Assembly (NCBI GenBank): GCA_958296345.1
Contig: CATQIJ010000006.1
Coordinates: forward strand, 186,001 to 250,000
DNA: 64,000 nt
Source: an uncultured Rhizobiaceae bacterium
GTDB taxonomy: Bacteria; Pseudomonadota; Alphaproteobacteria; Rhizobiales; Rhizobiaceae
Direction of reading: 5' to 3'
In this document: piece by piece, positions 47,879 through 59,518 of the stretch
Position numbering within the stretch: position 1 is the first letter of the stretch
Layout of the letters: each line of letters begins with the position of its first letter
The notes under the pieces: generated by a model
Databases searched by the model: none
What the model was told of the DNA's origin: nothing
What the model saw: the letters and a program-made list of their open reading frames with translations, nothing else
Made by a program: the position numbers and the translations under genes

Positions 47879-48274
47879 TTATGTGTAGCGACCATGCCTC
47901 TGCATCATCTCGATTTCGTAACCGTCGGGATCTTTCACAAAGAAAAACTTGGCAAATAATGCGCCGTCTCGTTCAAATTCGACTATCTTACGGGGGGTAA
48001 AACCACTTGTTTCAAAGCGTCTATGTTCGCTTTCCAAGTCATCAACAACGACAGCAAAATGACCATAGCCATTACCAAGGTTGTAAGCTGTTTCCTGACC
48101 TTTGTTGATTGTCAGCTCTACTTCAAAGTCATTTTCGTCATTACGAAGATAAACAAGGGTGAAGTTGTCGAAGTCCAGCCTCTTGGCGACATCAAGGTCA
48201 AATGCTGATTTGTAAAGTTTAACTGAGCGCTCTTCATCAAGAACGCGAAGCATGGTGTGAATGATTTTGGCCAA
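47879..48274 (-). CDS. gloA: Glyoxalase I / lactoylglutathione lyase-like (VOC)
   Basis: This 131-residue vicinal-oxygen-chelate protein detoxifies methylglyoxal with glutathione. Metal ligands are in place: His in IIHTMLRVLDEE, Glu in FEVELTINKG, His in GYGHFAVVVDD and Glu in DPDGYEIEMMQR. The length is typical for GloA. It stands alone between the dehydrogenase pair and the RHH gene. Confidence 0.88.
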   Translation of the reverse strand: MAKIIHTMLRVLDEERSVKLYKSAFDLDVAKRLDFDNFTLVYLRNDENDFEVELTINKGQETAYNLGNGYGHFAVVVDDLESEHRRFETSGFTPRKIVEFERDGALFAKFFFVKDPDGYEIEMMQRHGRYT

Positions 48275-48392
48275 GGCTATCCTCCATTGTCTTGTACAAG
48301 GAGTATAGGCAGCTCAATTTTAGAATAGGTAGTAAATGTGTACTACAATCAAACAACTTAGAAATATGAAGTTATTCAGTTTGTTGGTTTGT

Positions 48393-48707
48393 TTAAGCAG
48401 CTGTAGTCGTTTCAATTTTTAGTGCCGCGACACGCACTGCATCTCCCCGAACTTCTTCGACATAGGTGAGGCAAGCGCAACGTAATAGAGAAGCAAAGTT
48501 TTGAACTTCGCCTCTTAAGTCGAGTACTTCATCGTGTAATGTTGTAAGGAATTTGCCTAATGTCATATTTTGGGCGTGAGAAACTTCTTCCAAAATTTTC
48601 CAATATGCCGTTTCAAGCCTAACACTTGTTGCATGCCCGCCAAGGCGAACGGAACGAGTTTCTCCTGAATAACGTTCAGGTGCCTGACCTGCAAAGATTT
48701 GACACAT
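48393..48707 (-). CDS. Ribbon-helix-helix domain protein
   Basis: This 104-residue protein has a beta-strand and two helices of the RHH_4 type (RSVRLGGHATSVRLETAYWK, ILEEVSHAQNMTLGKFLTTL), common in alphaproteobacteria and usually of unknown target. ATG 48707 has a GGAGGAGAATAT ribosome site. It may bind DNA as a dimer. No adjacent toxin is present. Confidence 0.75.
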   Translation of the reverse strand: MCQIFAGQAPERYSGETRSVRLGGHATSVRLETAYWKILEEVSHAQNMTLGKFLTTLHDEVLDLRGEVQNFASLLRCACLTYVEEVRGDAVRVAALKIETTTAA

Positions 48708-48764
48708 ATATTCTCCTCCATATTTTTGATTAGAATATGCAAAGGGTAATTTGTCAAATTTTGC

Positions 48765-49904
48765 TTATTTATTTCCGCTTACCCGCAACAACATTCCATC
48801 CTCTGTCAATAACCATAGTGCACCATCACTAAAATTTCGCACGTCTCTTATACGTCCGAATTCTCCTTCTAGTATTTGTTCTTCGTGAACTACTTTGCCG
48901 TCTTCAATTTCTAGTCTTGATAACAGTTGGTCTTTTAGTGCGCCTGCGAAGAGGTTGTTTTTCCATTCTGGGATTAGATCACCTTTGTAAAAATCAAGAC
49001 CTGATGGAGCGATTGAGGGATCCCAGTAGTAGACGGGTTGCTCGTAACCTTTAGCCGATGTGCCTTTGCCTATTTTACCACCGGAGTAATGCTTGCCGTA
49101 AGAAATGATTGGCCAACCATAGTTTTTCCCAGCTTTTGGGGTGTTGATTTCATCACCGCCCCTTGCACCGTGCGAGAGGGTCCAAAGTTCTCCAGTTTTT
49201 TTGTTTAATGTCGCACCTTGTGGGTTTCTATGACCCAGAGACCAGATTTGGGGGAGGGCTTTTTTACCGTCGGCGAAGGGATTGTCTTTTGGAATGCCGC
49301 CGTCTCGTGTAATGCGTAGCACTTTACCTGCTGCATCAAACGGGTCTTGTGCTCTAGGTCTGCCACCACGGTCTCCTATTGTGATGAAGATATTTCCATC
49401 TGCGCCAAACACAATGCGAGAGCCAAAATGTATTCCGCTAGTTGTGGTTTTTTTCATGGAGTAAAGCGTTTTGATGTTGGTTAAGCGCGGGCGAGGTTTT
49501 TCTTCAAATACAGCTGACCCAATGGCTGTTCCTGTGCCACCCAAAAAAGCTGGGTCTGAGAAGGTGAAGAATATTGTATTGTCAGAAGAAAATTCAGGAC
49601 TTGCGGCAATGTCTAATAATCCACCTTGCCCATTTGCCCATACATCTGGTGCGCCTAGAACTTCAAATAATTTATCAGTTTTAGGGTCTATTAATTTTAG
49701 AGTGCCAGCGCGCTCTGTGACTAAAATATTGCCGTTTGGAAGCATGGTCATGCCCCAAGGGTGAACTAGTTTACTTGTTATTATCGCTACTTTGATTTTT
49801 GTTTTTTCGGTATCAAAATAGTGAAGTTCTGTTCCAGCAAAACTTGTTGATGCTGTAAGTGTCATCAACAGGGTGAACATAGAAAAGCTCAAAAACTTGC
49901 GCAT
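48765..49904 (-). CDS. PQQ-dependent sugar dehydrogenase-like protein
   Basis: This 379-residue exported beta-propeller belongs to the glucose/sorbosone dehydrogenase family (Asd/YliI-type). The signal peptide is FSMFTLLMTLTASTSFAGTE. Family motifs include LVHPWGMTMLPNGNILVTER, GGLLDIAASPEF, SLGHRNPQGATLN and LSHGARGGDEINTPKAGKNY. It oxidises aldose sugars in the periplasm if PQQ is available. No PQQ synthesis genes are in the window. Confidence 0.88.
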   Translation of the reverse strand: MRKFLSFSMFTLLMTLTASTSFAGTELHYFDTEKTKIKVAIITSKLVHPWGMTMLPNGNILVTERAGTLKLIDPKTDKLFEVLGAPDVWANGQGGLLDIAASPEFSSDNTIFFTFSDPAFLGGTGTAIGSAVFEEKPRPRLTNIKTLYSMKKTTTSGIHFGSRIVFGADGNIFITIGDRGGRPRAQDPFDAAGKVLRITRDGGIPKDNPFADGKKALPQIWSLGHRNPQGATLNKKTGELWTLSHGARGGDEINTPKAGKNYGWPIISYGKHYSGGKIGKGTSAKGYEQPVYYWDPSIAPSGLDFYKGDLIPEWKNNLFAGALKDQLLSRLEIEDGKVVHEEQILEGEFGRIRDVRNFSDGALWLLTEDGMLLRVSGNK

Positions 49905-49962
49905 GATGGTCTCCTTGGTATAAACTTTAAGGAATCATTGTAAAAATGATATAGGGCACGTG

Positions 49963-50475
49963 ATGAATGACACAAATGCCAATTTAGTGTTCGAAGCTGA
50001 TAGTGGCTTGATACTTGAAAAAAATGAAGCTGAAAACCAAGGAGTACCTTTGTTTTCAGCCCATTGGCATATCTTTGCACCAACTTTTATTATTTTGGTC
50101 GGCTATTCATTTTCCTGGCTATTGCTTGCGATAGCAGACATGAGCAACAGTAATTTGGCTCGGTTATTTATTGTTGTGATGTCTGTATGTGTTCCACTTT
50201 TGGCAGCTCATGCTTTTCTTCGATATCAAACTATTCGTGTTCAGGTGAATGATGATTGTCTTTTTTGCCACGCTGGTTGGCCAAAAGATTTGCCGGTGGA
50301 AGTGCCGATTGCGATGATTGATAAAATTATTGTTAAACGTGGTCTTTCTGGAAGATTGTTTGGCGGCGGTACACTTGTTTTGTATCTTGCAGTGGAAAAT
50401 AAGATTGTAATTGTAGATTTAGCTGAACCTGATGCTGCGAAGCAAGCAATCATGGATGCTATGTCAAAGTTATGA
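49963..50475 (+). CDS. PH-like (DUF2244/bPH2-type) membrane protein
   Basis: This 170-residue protein has two close membrane spans (HIFAPTFIILVGYSFSWLLL; LARLFIVVMSVCVPLLAAHA) and a cytoplasmic beta-rich end. The layout resembles bacterial PH-like or DUF2244 proteins of unknown function. ATG 49963 is preferred to the GTG three bases upstream. It is divergent from the sugar dehydrogenase. Confidence 0.6.
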   Translation: MNDTNANLVFEADSGLILEKNEAENQGVPLFSAHWHIFAPTFIILVGYSFSWLLLAIADMSNSNLARLFIVVMSVCVPLLAAHAFLRYQTIRVQVNDDCLFCHAGWPKDLPVEVPIAMIDKIIVKRGLSGRLFGGGTLVLYLAVENKIVIVDLAEPDAAKQAIMDAMSKL

Positions 50476-50490
50476 TTTTTAGGGGGGCGA

Positions 50491-50532
50491 GCGATAGGAG
50501 CGTCTGCCTCAGATTGCGTTTGCCCCTATCGC
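50491..50532. terminator. Inverted repeat between convergent genes
   Basis: GCGATAGG (50491-50498) and CCTATCGC (50525-50532) are perfect complements around a 26-base loop, which contains a near repeat (GCGTCTGCC and GCGTTTGCC). It lies between the convergent PH-like gene and a small membrane gene. No T-run, so termination is only a guess. Confidence 0.35.
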
Positions 50533-50566
50533 CCATAGCCTGAGTAAACTCTGGCTATTCGTTAAG

Positions 50567-50740
50567 TCAGGTTATGTTCTGACTAAAATTAGTACTAATC
50601 TGTAAAATAGCTAAACCTATTGAGATAAAGGCGATTACTGTAACTGCTGAAATCGCGCATAGGTTTTCCCATCGCTTTTTCAAAGCGATGTTTTGGGTTG
50701 AGTGAACCATCCAGATGTTTCTATTGTCATGTTGCCGCAA
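50567..50740 (-). CDS. Small single-span membrane protein (57 aa)
   Basis: A short frame starts at TTG 50740 with a strong GGAGGGG site 4 bases away. The protein reads MRQHDNRNIWMVHSTQNIAL, then KKRWENLCAISAVTVIAFIS and IGLAIL, a clear basic-then-hydrophobic membrane anchor, and ends at TGA 50567-50569. The internal ATG at 50710 would give 47 residues. The composition looks coding, unlike the overlapping 78-codon frame. The family is not recognised. Confidence 0.5.
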   Translation of the reverse strand: MRQHDNRNIWMVHSTQNIALKKRWENLCAISAVTVIAFISIGLAILQISTNFSQNIT

Positions 50741-51012
50741 CTTTCCCCTCCAATCATATACGTTGATGGTGTTGCACTATGCCCATAGTGATTCGACCAG
50801 CAGTGAGTTGGTAAGTTCAGTATGTGGAATTTTAAGGCGGAGTTTTGAGGATAAGAAGGGGAAAACGGGGTAATCTTGTGTTTAAATTGAGACTTAACTT
50901 GCCTGTAGGTCAACACAAAGGTGTTGAATAGTAACGTTTTTGCTGTTGATTTTTTATTTTACCTTTGTTGATTGTTCTATAAAATAACAAATGGGATGGG
51001 CTTTAATTTGAT
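50741..51012. other. Intergenic region before the carboxypeptidase gene
   Basis: This is AT-rich. One small hairpin, CAACAC-AAAG-GTGTTG, lies at 50911-50926. No gene is supported. Confidence 0.3.
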
Positions 51013-52371
51013 ATGGAATTTAATTGGCGTATTTTATCAAGATTGAATTAATTGCATGCGTCATTGCAGCTTTTATTTCCAATACCGCCGCTCATGCGGA
51101 CGATTTACGTAAGCAGCCAAAGCGCCCACATCTTGTGGTGGATATGAATACTGGTGAAGTTCTCTCACATGAACTGGCTTTTGCCAGATGGGCGCCTGCT
51201 TCACTCACCAAAATGATGACTGCTTATACAGTGTTTCGAACGCTGCAACTTCAAAGCATTACGATGGATTCGCCTGTAAGAATTTCTGAACATGCGATTA
51301 GCCAACCTCCATCTAAAATGGGATTTCCAGTTGGTACAATACTAAATATTGAAACTGCTCTAAAAATCATCATGGTGAAATCGGCTAATGATATTTCTGT
51401 GGCATTAGCAGAATCAACTTCTGGTAGCGAAGAACAATTTGTTGCCTTGATGAATTCACATGCACGAAGATTGGGTATGATTGATAGTCATTTTGTGAAT
51501 CCTCACGGGCTACACGATGCCAAACAATTTACGAGCGCTCGTGATATGGCCTTGTTAACGTTGCAGTTAACAAAAGAGTTTCCTCAATTTGCCAATTTTT
51601 TTAATATTCCTGCCATACGATTTGGTAATAGGCGTCTTCGTAATCACAACGCTTTGTTGCGATTGTTTGACGGTACAAACGGAATGAAAACAGGTTATGT
51701 CTGTGCGTCTGGTTTTAATGTCGCTGTTAGGGTTAAACGTAATAAGCGTAATTTAGTTGCAATAGTATTTGGTGAGAAGTCTGGCCTTAGAAGAAATTTA
51801 AAAGCAGCACGATTACTTCAAGAAAATTTTGGAAAAAAACCTGATGCTACGATCAACTTTCTAACTTTAAAGATAGCTCGTTTGATTCCAAAGAACCTTA
51901 TGACATTACAAATGAAATTTGTCCTCGTAAGTATGCAGCATTAGGGAAACCGCAAGTGCGCCCGCCTGATGCACCAAGTCCGCAAGATTTTGAGAGCATC
52001 GATACGACGGTTGTTGTTCCTGAAGGTGGGTTTCCTGTTGCAAGCCTAGACTGGGTTGTACCACCTGCACCCACAAAAAGACCGTCTGTTTCAAATGGGG
52101 TGATTGCGGTTGAAACAAAAACTGAACAAGCGCCTGTAAAACTGAAGTTGTAAAACAAGCTCCTGAAAAAAAACAATTATCTTGTAAAGAGTTGTCTAAA
52201 ATTTATTTCAAACCCGTTAAAGGCTTAAGAGCTGATGTACGCATTACTTTAGGTGGGGGTATAGGTCTGAACCCACATGGTATTAAACATACACAAGGTG
52301 AAATATATAAAGCTCCGATTCCTGTGCCAATCAAGCGTCCGGCACTTGATTTGGAAACACCGAAGGAATAG
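51013..52371 (+). pseudogene. D-Ala-D-Ala carboxypeptidase, frameshifted
   Basis: This penicillin-binding serine peptidase trims peptidoglycan stem peptides. The active-site tetrad is in RWAPASLTKMMTAYTVF (SxxK), followed by SANDISVALAE (SxN) and DGTNGMKTGYVCASGFN (KTG). The frame breaks near the start (ATG 51013 opens MEFNWRILSRLN; the domain frame begins by 51024-51050). It breaks again near 51860-51868, and at 52138-52141, where one A is missing. The restored C-terminus is a Pro/Val/Lys-rich extension ending at TAG 52371, longer than in short DacA proteins. Confidence 0.82.
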
Positions 52372-52400
52372 AAAGTTTGGGTGTTGGCTCTGAACAATAA

Positions 52401-53641
<1,241 letters not shown>

Positions 53642-53663
53642 GAATAAATTATAATGATAGTAC

Positions 53664-53693
53664 ACCCGCTAAGCTTTGCTTGGCGGGTTTTTT
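53664..53693 (+). terminator. Rho-independent terminator
   Basis: ACCCGCTAAGC and GCTTGGCGGGT pair around TTT, followed by a run of six T. It ends the aminotransferase transcript. Confidence 0.88.
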
Positions 53694-53738
53694 GTTTGTA
53701 TGTTGTTACAACGTTAAACCTTCAAAGGCACTAGTTTC

Positions 53739-54892
53739 ATGAATTCCCAAGAGTTGTTAAAAGATCTAATTGCCTTTCCTACTGTTAGCTCAAACCCTAA
53801 TCGGGCGTTGATTGATTATTGTGCGTCTCTGTTAAAAGACACTGGTGCGGATGTTACGATCATCGAAGACATACAAGAGAACAAAGCCAACCTTTACGCA
53901 ACAATTGGCCCCACCAATATACCCGGCGTATTACTTTCTGGCATACTGATGTTGTGCCTGTTGAAGGGCAAGATTGGACTAAGCCTCCCTTTGAAATGAC
54001 ACAAGCGGATGGAAAGCTATTTGGCCGTGGTACGACCGATATGAAAGGGTTTGTTGCGTGTGCGTTATCAACGGCTCTTAAAGCAAGCAAACGGAACCTT
54101 ACAACTCCGCTGCATTTGGGCTTTTCTTATGATGAAGAGATTGGCTGTATTGGTGTGCGTTCGATGATAGAGATGCTAGCTGCCGCACCCTTTCGCCCTC
54201 AATTTTGTATTGTTGGAGAACCAACGCTGATGAGCGTTGCTACTGGACATAAAGGCAAGACTGCCTGTCATGTAACCTGCACCGGAAAAGAAGCGCATTC
54301 GGCTCTTGCACCAACCGCCTTAAACGCGCTTCATCTGGTCTGTGATATGGTTTCATTTATCAGGAATTTGCAGCAAGAAGTAGCGAATGGGAGTGTTCAA
54401 GATGATGATTATGATATTCCATATACAACTCTACACGTTGCAAAAATTGAGGGTGGGATAGCAGGCAATATTGTTCCTAATCATGCTGCGTTTCGCTTTG
54501 AAATTAGGAATATGTTGGAAGACAATCCTGAAGTTTTACTTGGTAAAATTCGTAGCCATGTGGATGAATTGCTTGAGCCACTTAAAGAGCAGTTTCCAGA
54601 AGCTTCAATTGATATTGAGATTACTAATACATATCCACCTTTAAGCACAGCGAAAGATGCTGAGGTGGTGAGTTTTGTAAAATCGCTTACGGGATCAAAC
54701 GCAACCATTAAAGTAGCTTTTGGGACGGAAGGCGGTTTGTTTTCAACTGAGTTAGGTATTCCAACCGTTGTTTGTGGTCCTGGTTCAATGGAGCAGGGGC
54801 ATAAGCCTGATGAATTTGTTAGTGTGGATCAAATGGATAAATGTGATGCTATGCTGGATGCTCTGCTTGATAGGCTTGAAGCTGGGATTTAA
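53739..54892 (+). pseudogene. ArgE-like acetylornithine deacetylase, one frameshift
   Basis: This M20-family metallopeptidase has about 383 residues. The N-terminus (ELLKDLIAFPTVSSNPNRAL) and the first metal motif SGHTDVVPVEGQDW are separated by a missing C near 53942. The second frame then carries GRGTTDMKGFVACALSTALK, YDEEIGCIGVRSMI, the metal Glu/Asp in GEPTLMSVATGHKGK and the end CGPGSMEQGHKPDEFVS. It resembles ArgE, but related amidases of amino-acid or osmolyte catabolism are possible, given the LysR and Rieske genes beside it. Confidence 0.82.
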
Positions 54893-54893
54893 T

Positions 54894-55822
54894 CTAAGAG
54901 GATAACACCCGGCAATCCATTTTTTTCACATGCTCTTGTACATGTTCAAAGAATGCTTCAACGATACGGGAGCGATGGTCGATTTGCTTTGTAGCAAGGC
55001 CAAGCACAAGTGGGCTAATTTTATCGTTTAGAGGGATGAATGAAAGCTTTTCACCATCAGGTGCTAGCTCTGATTTAGTGCGCATATTAACAAGGCTGAA
55101 CCCATACTTATTAGCGACTAGGCTACGCACTACAGATAAATCAAATGAGCGTTCCGTAATATTCGGGCGGACTTTGCACGACTGGAATACAGAAAGAAAA
55201 TACTCACGACTTATGGGTAGATCGAGCAAAACCATCGGTTCTTGTTCCAGCTCTTTTAATGATATTGAATCTTTTTTTTGCTAATTCATGGTCATGCTGG
55301 CAACATGATGTAGGGCGGTAAGGCTATGACTTTATCAAACGTAATGTCTTTTGGAATTTCCATGTCATAGGTAATTGCGACATCAATCTCTGCGCGACCT
55401 AACATGTTGAATAGATCAGATTGATTTGCTTCGTGCAGGGTGACTGTAGCGTCTGGGTATTTGGTTTCAAATGATCTTCGTATTGCAGCGCTAAGTAAAG
55501 GTGCAATTGAAGTTAATGCTCCGATTGAAATTGGCCCACGCGGTTTGTTCGATATGTCACCCGCAAGATCGTTTAAAGCAGCAGTATCATCTAAAATACG
55601 CTTTGCTTCATTAAAAATACGCCTTCCACCAGTGGTTAGTGATAGGCCTTGTGCGTGATGTCGAACAAATATCTGGATGCCAAATTCAGCTTCTAATTGG
55701 CTTATGGCTGAGGAGATTGATGGCGAAGATATATTTACCCGTTCTGAGGCAAGTGCAATTGTCCCTGCTTCACCAACAGCAACAAGATATTCCAATTGTC
55801 TAAAGGTAAATCGTAAAGGCAT
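54894..55822 (-). pseudogene. LysR-family regulator, two close frameshifts
   Basis: This protein of about 308 residues has an N-terminal winged helix (MPLRFTFRQLEYLVAVGEAG, SPSISSAISQLEAEFGIQIF) and an effector-binding domain (RGPISIGALTSIAPLLSAAI onward). Two insertions within 30 bases break it: one base near 55293-55296 and one in the T run 55272-55279 (eight T where seven fit). Restored, the joint reads LPADHELAKKDSISLKELEQ. It is encoded opposite argE and upstream of the Rieske genes, so it may regulate either. Confidence 0.82.
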
Positions 55823-55876
55823 GTAAATTTATGACCTGTATATATTCACAAATCAAGCAAAGAAAATAGATGTTGT

Positions 55877-57018
55877 TTAGGTATCTTTTCTCCCAAGCCA
55901 AAGTAGAAAATCATGAACCGTTCCTTCATAGTCAGGGCCTGCTAAAGTTCCGCCTATGGCATGAACTGAACGAAAAGATGCTTGCATTATTTCTAATTTC
56001 TCGCGGTCTTCTCGGTTTACTTCTTCCCATAATGTAATGCGTTGATTGATTGTCTCTTCATCCAGTTCATCACCGTAAGCGCTCATTGTCCAGCGTACTT
56101 CAATAGTTTCTGCTGAGAGTGGGCGTATCATCAGAGCCACCAGAAGTGACGACGCAATGCTTGTTACTTGGCAAGGAAAAATAGAAAACAAAGTTGAGCG
56201 ATTTCTTGCTTCGTCAGTAAGTTTGTCTGAGCCTTTGCCTCTGGAAAGTGTTTCTTGAGGATAATTAGCATGGTAACTGGTGAAACCTTTGCCAGAAGCA
56301 GCCTTCTTGCTTAAACCAGTTGGTGTGTAGCCATGCAATGTTAGTGGATGAACAACTGAAAGATGGTAGCCCTCCATGAAGTTTTCGACCAGACACTTCC
56401 AATTAGTATTCCAGACTTCAGTCGCCGTATGTACGATGCGATAATTATCTGGTTCATAATCTCCGATTAGATTTTCTAGCCCTTCAAGTTCTGCATCGAT
56501 GTCTGGTGGGGTTTCATGCAAACACACATAGATAAACCCAAAACGTATCTCGCATGCAAACTCACCAAGTTTGCAAGTTTTTGGATCAAAGCTTTCGTTT
56601 TTCATACGTGCTGCACGTAGCAAAGCGCCATCAGTTCCTACATCCAGGCATGATAAGGACAGACAAAACGTTTGGTGTTTCCTGTACCTTCTGCCAAGCG
56701 CATGCCTCTGTGACGACAAACATTTGAGAGAGCTTTTATCCCAGATTGATCTCTAACGATGATTAAGGGTTCGCTCAATAAATTGAGAGTGATGTAGTCG
56801 CCTATTTCTAAAAGTTCATCCGCCCGGCCAACACAATGCCAACTACTCTTTAAAAGAGTTGCGCATTCATATTCAAAAAATGCTTGGTCTGTATAGAAAT
56901 TACCAGGCAGTCCCCATGGTGCATCTGCTGGTGCTGAGGCTGTCATATTTAATTTTGACCTCATCGCATCGATGTTTGTTGTCAGACTGTTTGAAGAACT
57001 TGCTTGGTTATTCATCAT
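55877..57018 (-). pseudogene. Rieske oxygenase alpha subunit 1, one frameshift
   Basis: This is an aromatic-ring-hydroxylating-dioxygenase-type or betaine-demethylase-type oxygenase. The Rieske 2Fe-2S ligands are CRHRGM and CPYHAW. The catalytic domain has the mononuclear iron region NWKCLVENFMEGYHLSVVHP. The frame is lost right after CPYHAW (about 56640-56648). ATG 57018 (MMNNQASS) follows GGAG and is preferred to the upstream ATGs. A second Rieske paralogue lies 50 bp upstream, and the two may form an operon or a heteromer. Confidence 0.82.
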
Positions 57019-57068
57019 CCGGAACTCCATATGAGCGCGCACGCTGATCCTTGGGTTATTTAATGCAT

Positions 57069-58199
57069 TTAAGCTTCATCTGCTTGTTGCATTCTATTAT
57101 TAATGTAAGTGGCAAAATCGTAATTGGGGCGTTCTAAATGAGACAAATGCCCTGGTTTTGCGACCTCAGAACAGAGCCCTTTGTAGACTTTTTCTGTGCA
57201 GCCTTTGTTTTCTACATTCACTTCATCAAGAAGGGTTTTAAGCTTTTTGAAGTTTGCTTGCGCGTCTGGATCATTCACATACTCTTGTGATATGCCACCG
57301 CCAAAACCGATTTCAACTTGTCCTACACCATGAGGGTGCAGAGTGAGATACCAGAAATAACCAGGTGTTAATGTAATCAATAGACTTGGGTAAATTGCGA
57401 GTAGATAAGTCGTCCGTCGGCGATCGCCTTCAAGGCGCTTATTGTTAGGATGCGCCATGGCAATTTTTAAGGAATCGTCCTTTAGAATAGTCTGGTAATT
57501 GAAAGCATCTTCACCTGGAGGGCAAATCATTTCTTCAAGTTTAGAGAGGCCACCAATGGTTCCTGCGTGGCAAACTGGCAAGTGGTAGCTTTCCATGAAG
57601 TTCTCAGCAAGAATTTTCCAATTGGTATCCCAAAGATGGGTTTCAAAGAATGTTTGAGTGTAAGAACCCATGTCAAAATCGCCAACAAGTTCATCAACTT
57701 TCACTAGGTCTTGAGCTACGGGTTTTGCTTCGGGATTAAGTGTTACGAAAACAAAGCCTGACCATTCTTCACACTTGATTTGTGGAAGTTTGTAGTCTGT
57801 TTTACAAAATCCTTTGTTGAGGGTCATCGCTGGAGCACCGCGCAAAGAGCCGTCTAAATTATAGGTCCAGGCATGATAAGGCATACGATGCTGCGTGTAT
57901 TGCCTGATCCTTCAAGCAAGGTAGACATGCGATGCAAACAGACGTTTGACATCGCTTTTAATTGACCTTCCTTATCGCGAAGAACGACAATAGGCTGATC
58001 GGCTAAATTGAGCGTTAAATAGTCGCCTGGCTTTTCTAAAGATGAAGCGGGACCCACGCAAAAACCAATCTTTAGAGAAAATATCTTTAAGTTCACGCTG
58101 AAGAAAGTCTTGAGAAGTATAGACAGAAGGCGGCATTGCATGCGCCTCTTCAAAAGGTACAGAAACGTTTGCTTTTAGTTCTGCTACTGCGTTTGTCAT
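57069..58199 (-). pseudogene. Rieske oxygenase alpha subunit 2, two frameshifts
   Basis: This is a second Rieske-type oxygenase of about 376 residues. Ligands are CLHRMS and CPYHAW, and the catalytic iron region is NWKILAENFMESYHLPVCHA. Breaks are an extra base in an A5 run at 58060-58064 (restored DWFCVGPASSLEKPGDYLTL) and a missing base at 57880-57881 (restored VCPYHAWTYNLDGSL). ATG 58199 has GGAGAATAAT upstream. The substrate is not evident. Glycine-betaine-type demethylases share this architecture. Confidence 0.82.
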
Positions 58200-58491
58200 A
58201 TTATTCTCCAACATATTATAGTTCTTACATAACCATAATTATATGAACTTTGATTATGTTGCCATAAACTATTGTGAGATAAAGCAAGCGATTTGTACTC
58301 TTGCTTTGGTTCAAACTAATCAGGATATGGCACCTGCGTTTAAGGTTAGTAGATATTGCAAAAATGACACGCTTGTGGGAAAAAGCGGGCATTAACCATA
58401 AACAGTTCGAAATTCTAAGGAAAACTGTGCTAAGGGTGTTTCAAATAAGTGCGTAAAGCACGGAAAAACTATATATATAGATACCATACAG
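58200..58491. promoter_or_regulatory. Divergent intergenic region
   Basis: This region lies between the Rieske operon and the outer membrane protein gene and should hold both promoters. It is AT-rich with no operator recognised. Confidence 0.3.
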
Positions 58492-59414
58492 ATGGGTAAA
58501 TTGAATAATCTTTTCAAAGCGGCTTTAGTAGCAGTTAGCTCTCTATCATTTGTTTCTTTTGCTAATGCAGCTGATCTTATCTTAGATCCAACGCCTGTTG
58601 CAGAACAACCCGCACCTTCTCAGCCTGCTGTTGCTGTTGATGCTCTTAATTTTGAACTCAGTATTCTAGGTGGCGCTTATCAACGTAACGTACTTGGTAC
58701 TGCATCAAATGCAATGTTCACGGCATCTGTTGCTACGCCTCTACCGATTTTTCATAATTTTGGCGCTCAGCTTGATGCTGCAGTTGGCGTCTATGACGGT
58801 GATTTCACAAGTGCTGCTGCGGGCCTTCATTTATTCTGGCGTGATTCTGAAAAAGGCATGATCGGTATTTATGGTGACTGGGCTTATACAGACCCTGAGC
58901 ATGGTGGCCGTGTTGGTGTAGAGCTTTCTTCTTATCAAGGCCGCTGGTCAGTTGATGCCTTGCTAGGTTTGCGATTTGGCCAACACTTTAATACAGAATT
59001 TACTGGCGAAGTTGATTTGTCTTATTATTATACTGACGACTTCCGTGTTTCTGTTGGGCATCGCCTGACATCTCGCGGTCATGTTGGAAACCTTTCATTT
59101 GAAAGCTTAATTACAGATGTGGGCATAGATGGCTTAAGTGTCTTTGGTGAGATTGAAGCTGGTGAAGATAACTACGTTGGTGGTTTTGCGGAATTCGTTA
59201 CGCATTTGGTGGCAATTCAACGACACTTATTGATCGTGACCGTCGCTCAAGTGTTCAGGTTCGTATCCCACGTAATCTTGCAAGTGTAACTCAGTGTGGT
59301 GAGCTTGATGTGCCGCGTCCAAAAACATCGCTGCGCGGTGAGCAGACGAACCTTTGTTCTTCTGAAGAAGATATTAACTCTGTGTCAACACCAGGTATTA
59401 CCAAAGCAAACTAA
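58492..59414 (+). pseudogene. Outer membrane beta-barrel protein, one frameshift
   Basis: This exported protein of about 307 residues has a signal peptide (FKAALVAVSSLSFVSFANAA). The mature part has a Pro-rich linker and alternating strands typical of a beta-barrel (FELSILGGAYQRNVLG, GMIGIYGDWAYTDPEHGGRV, SYYYTDDFRVSVGHRL). A missing C near 59196 breaks it (restored EFRYAFGGNSTTLIDRDRRS), and the frame then runs to TAA 59414 with a Cys-containing tail. I do not recognise the exact family. Confidence 0.7.
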
Positions 59415-59518
59415 AGTTACTCATGGCGTAGTCTGACGTGTTTGTGAGATAATGTTTGTTGCATTTTAACTTTAGTAGCCATATTTCTCTTATTATTCAT
59501 TTATACGAGGGTTTTTGC

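Noticed and set aside
50670..50694. CATCGCTTT-TTC-AAAGCGATG hairpin followed by TTTT, as a terminator
   Set aside because: It lies inside the small membrane protein frame on the minus strand and has only four T; more likely coding.
50680..50916. Minus-strand 78-codon frame
   Set aside because: Composition is not protein-like and a better frame (50567-50740) overlaps it.
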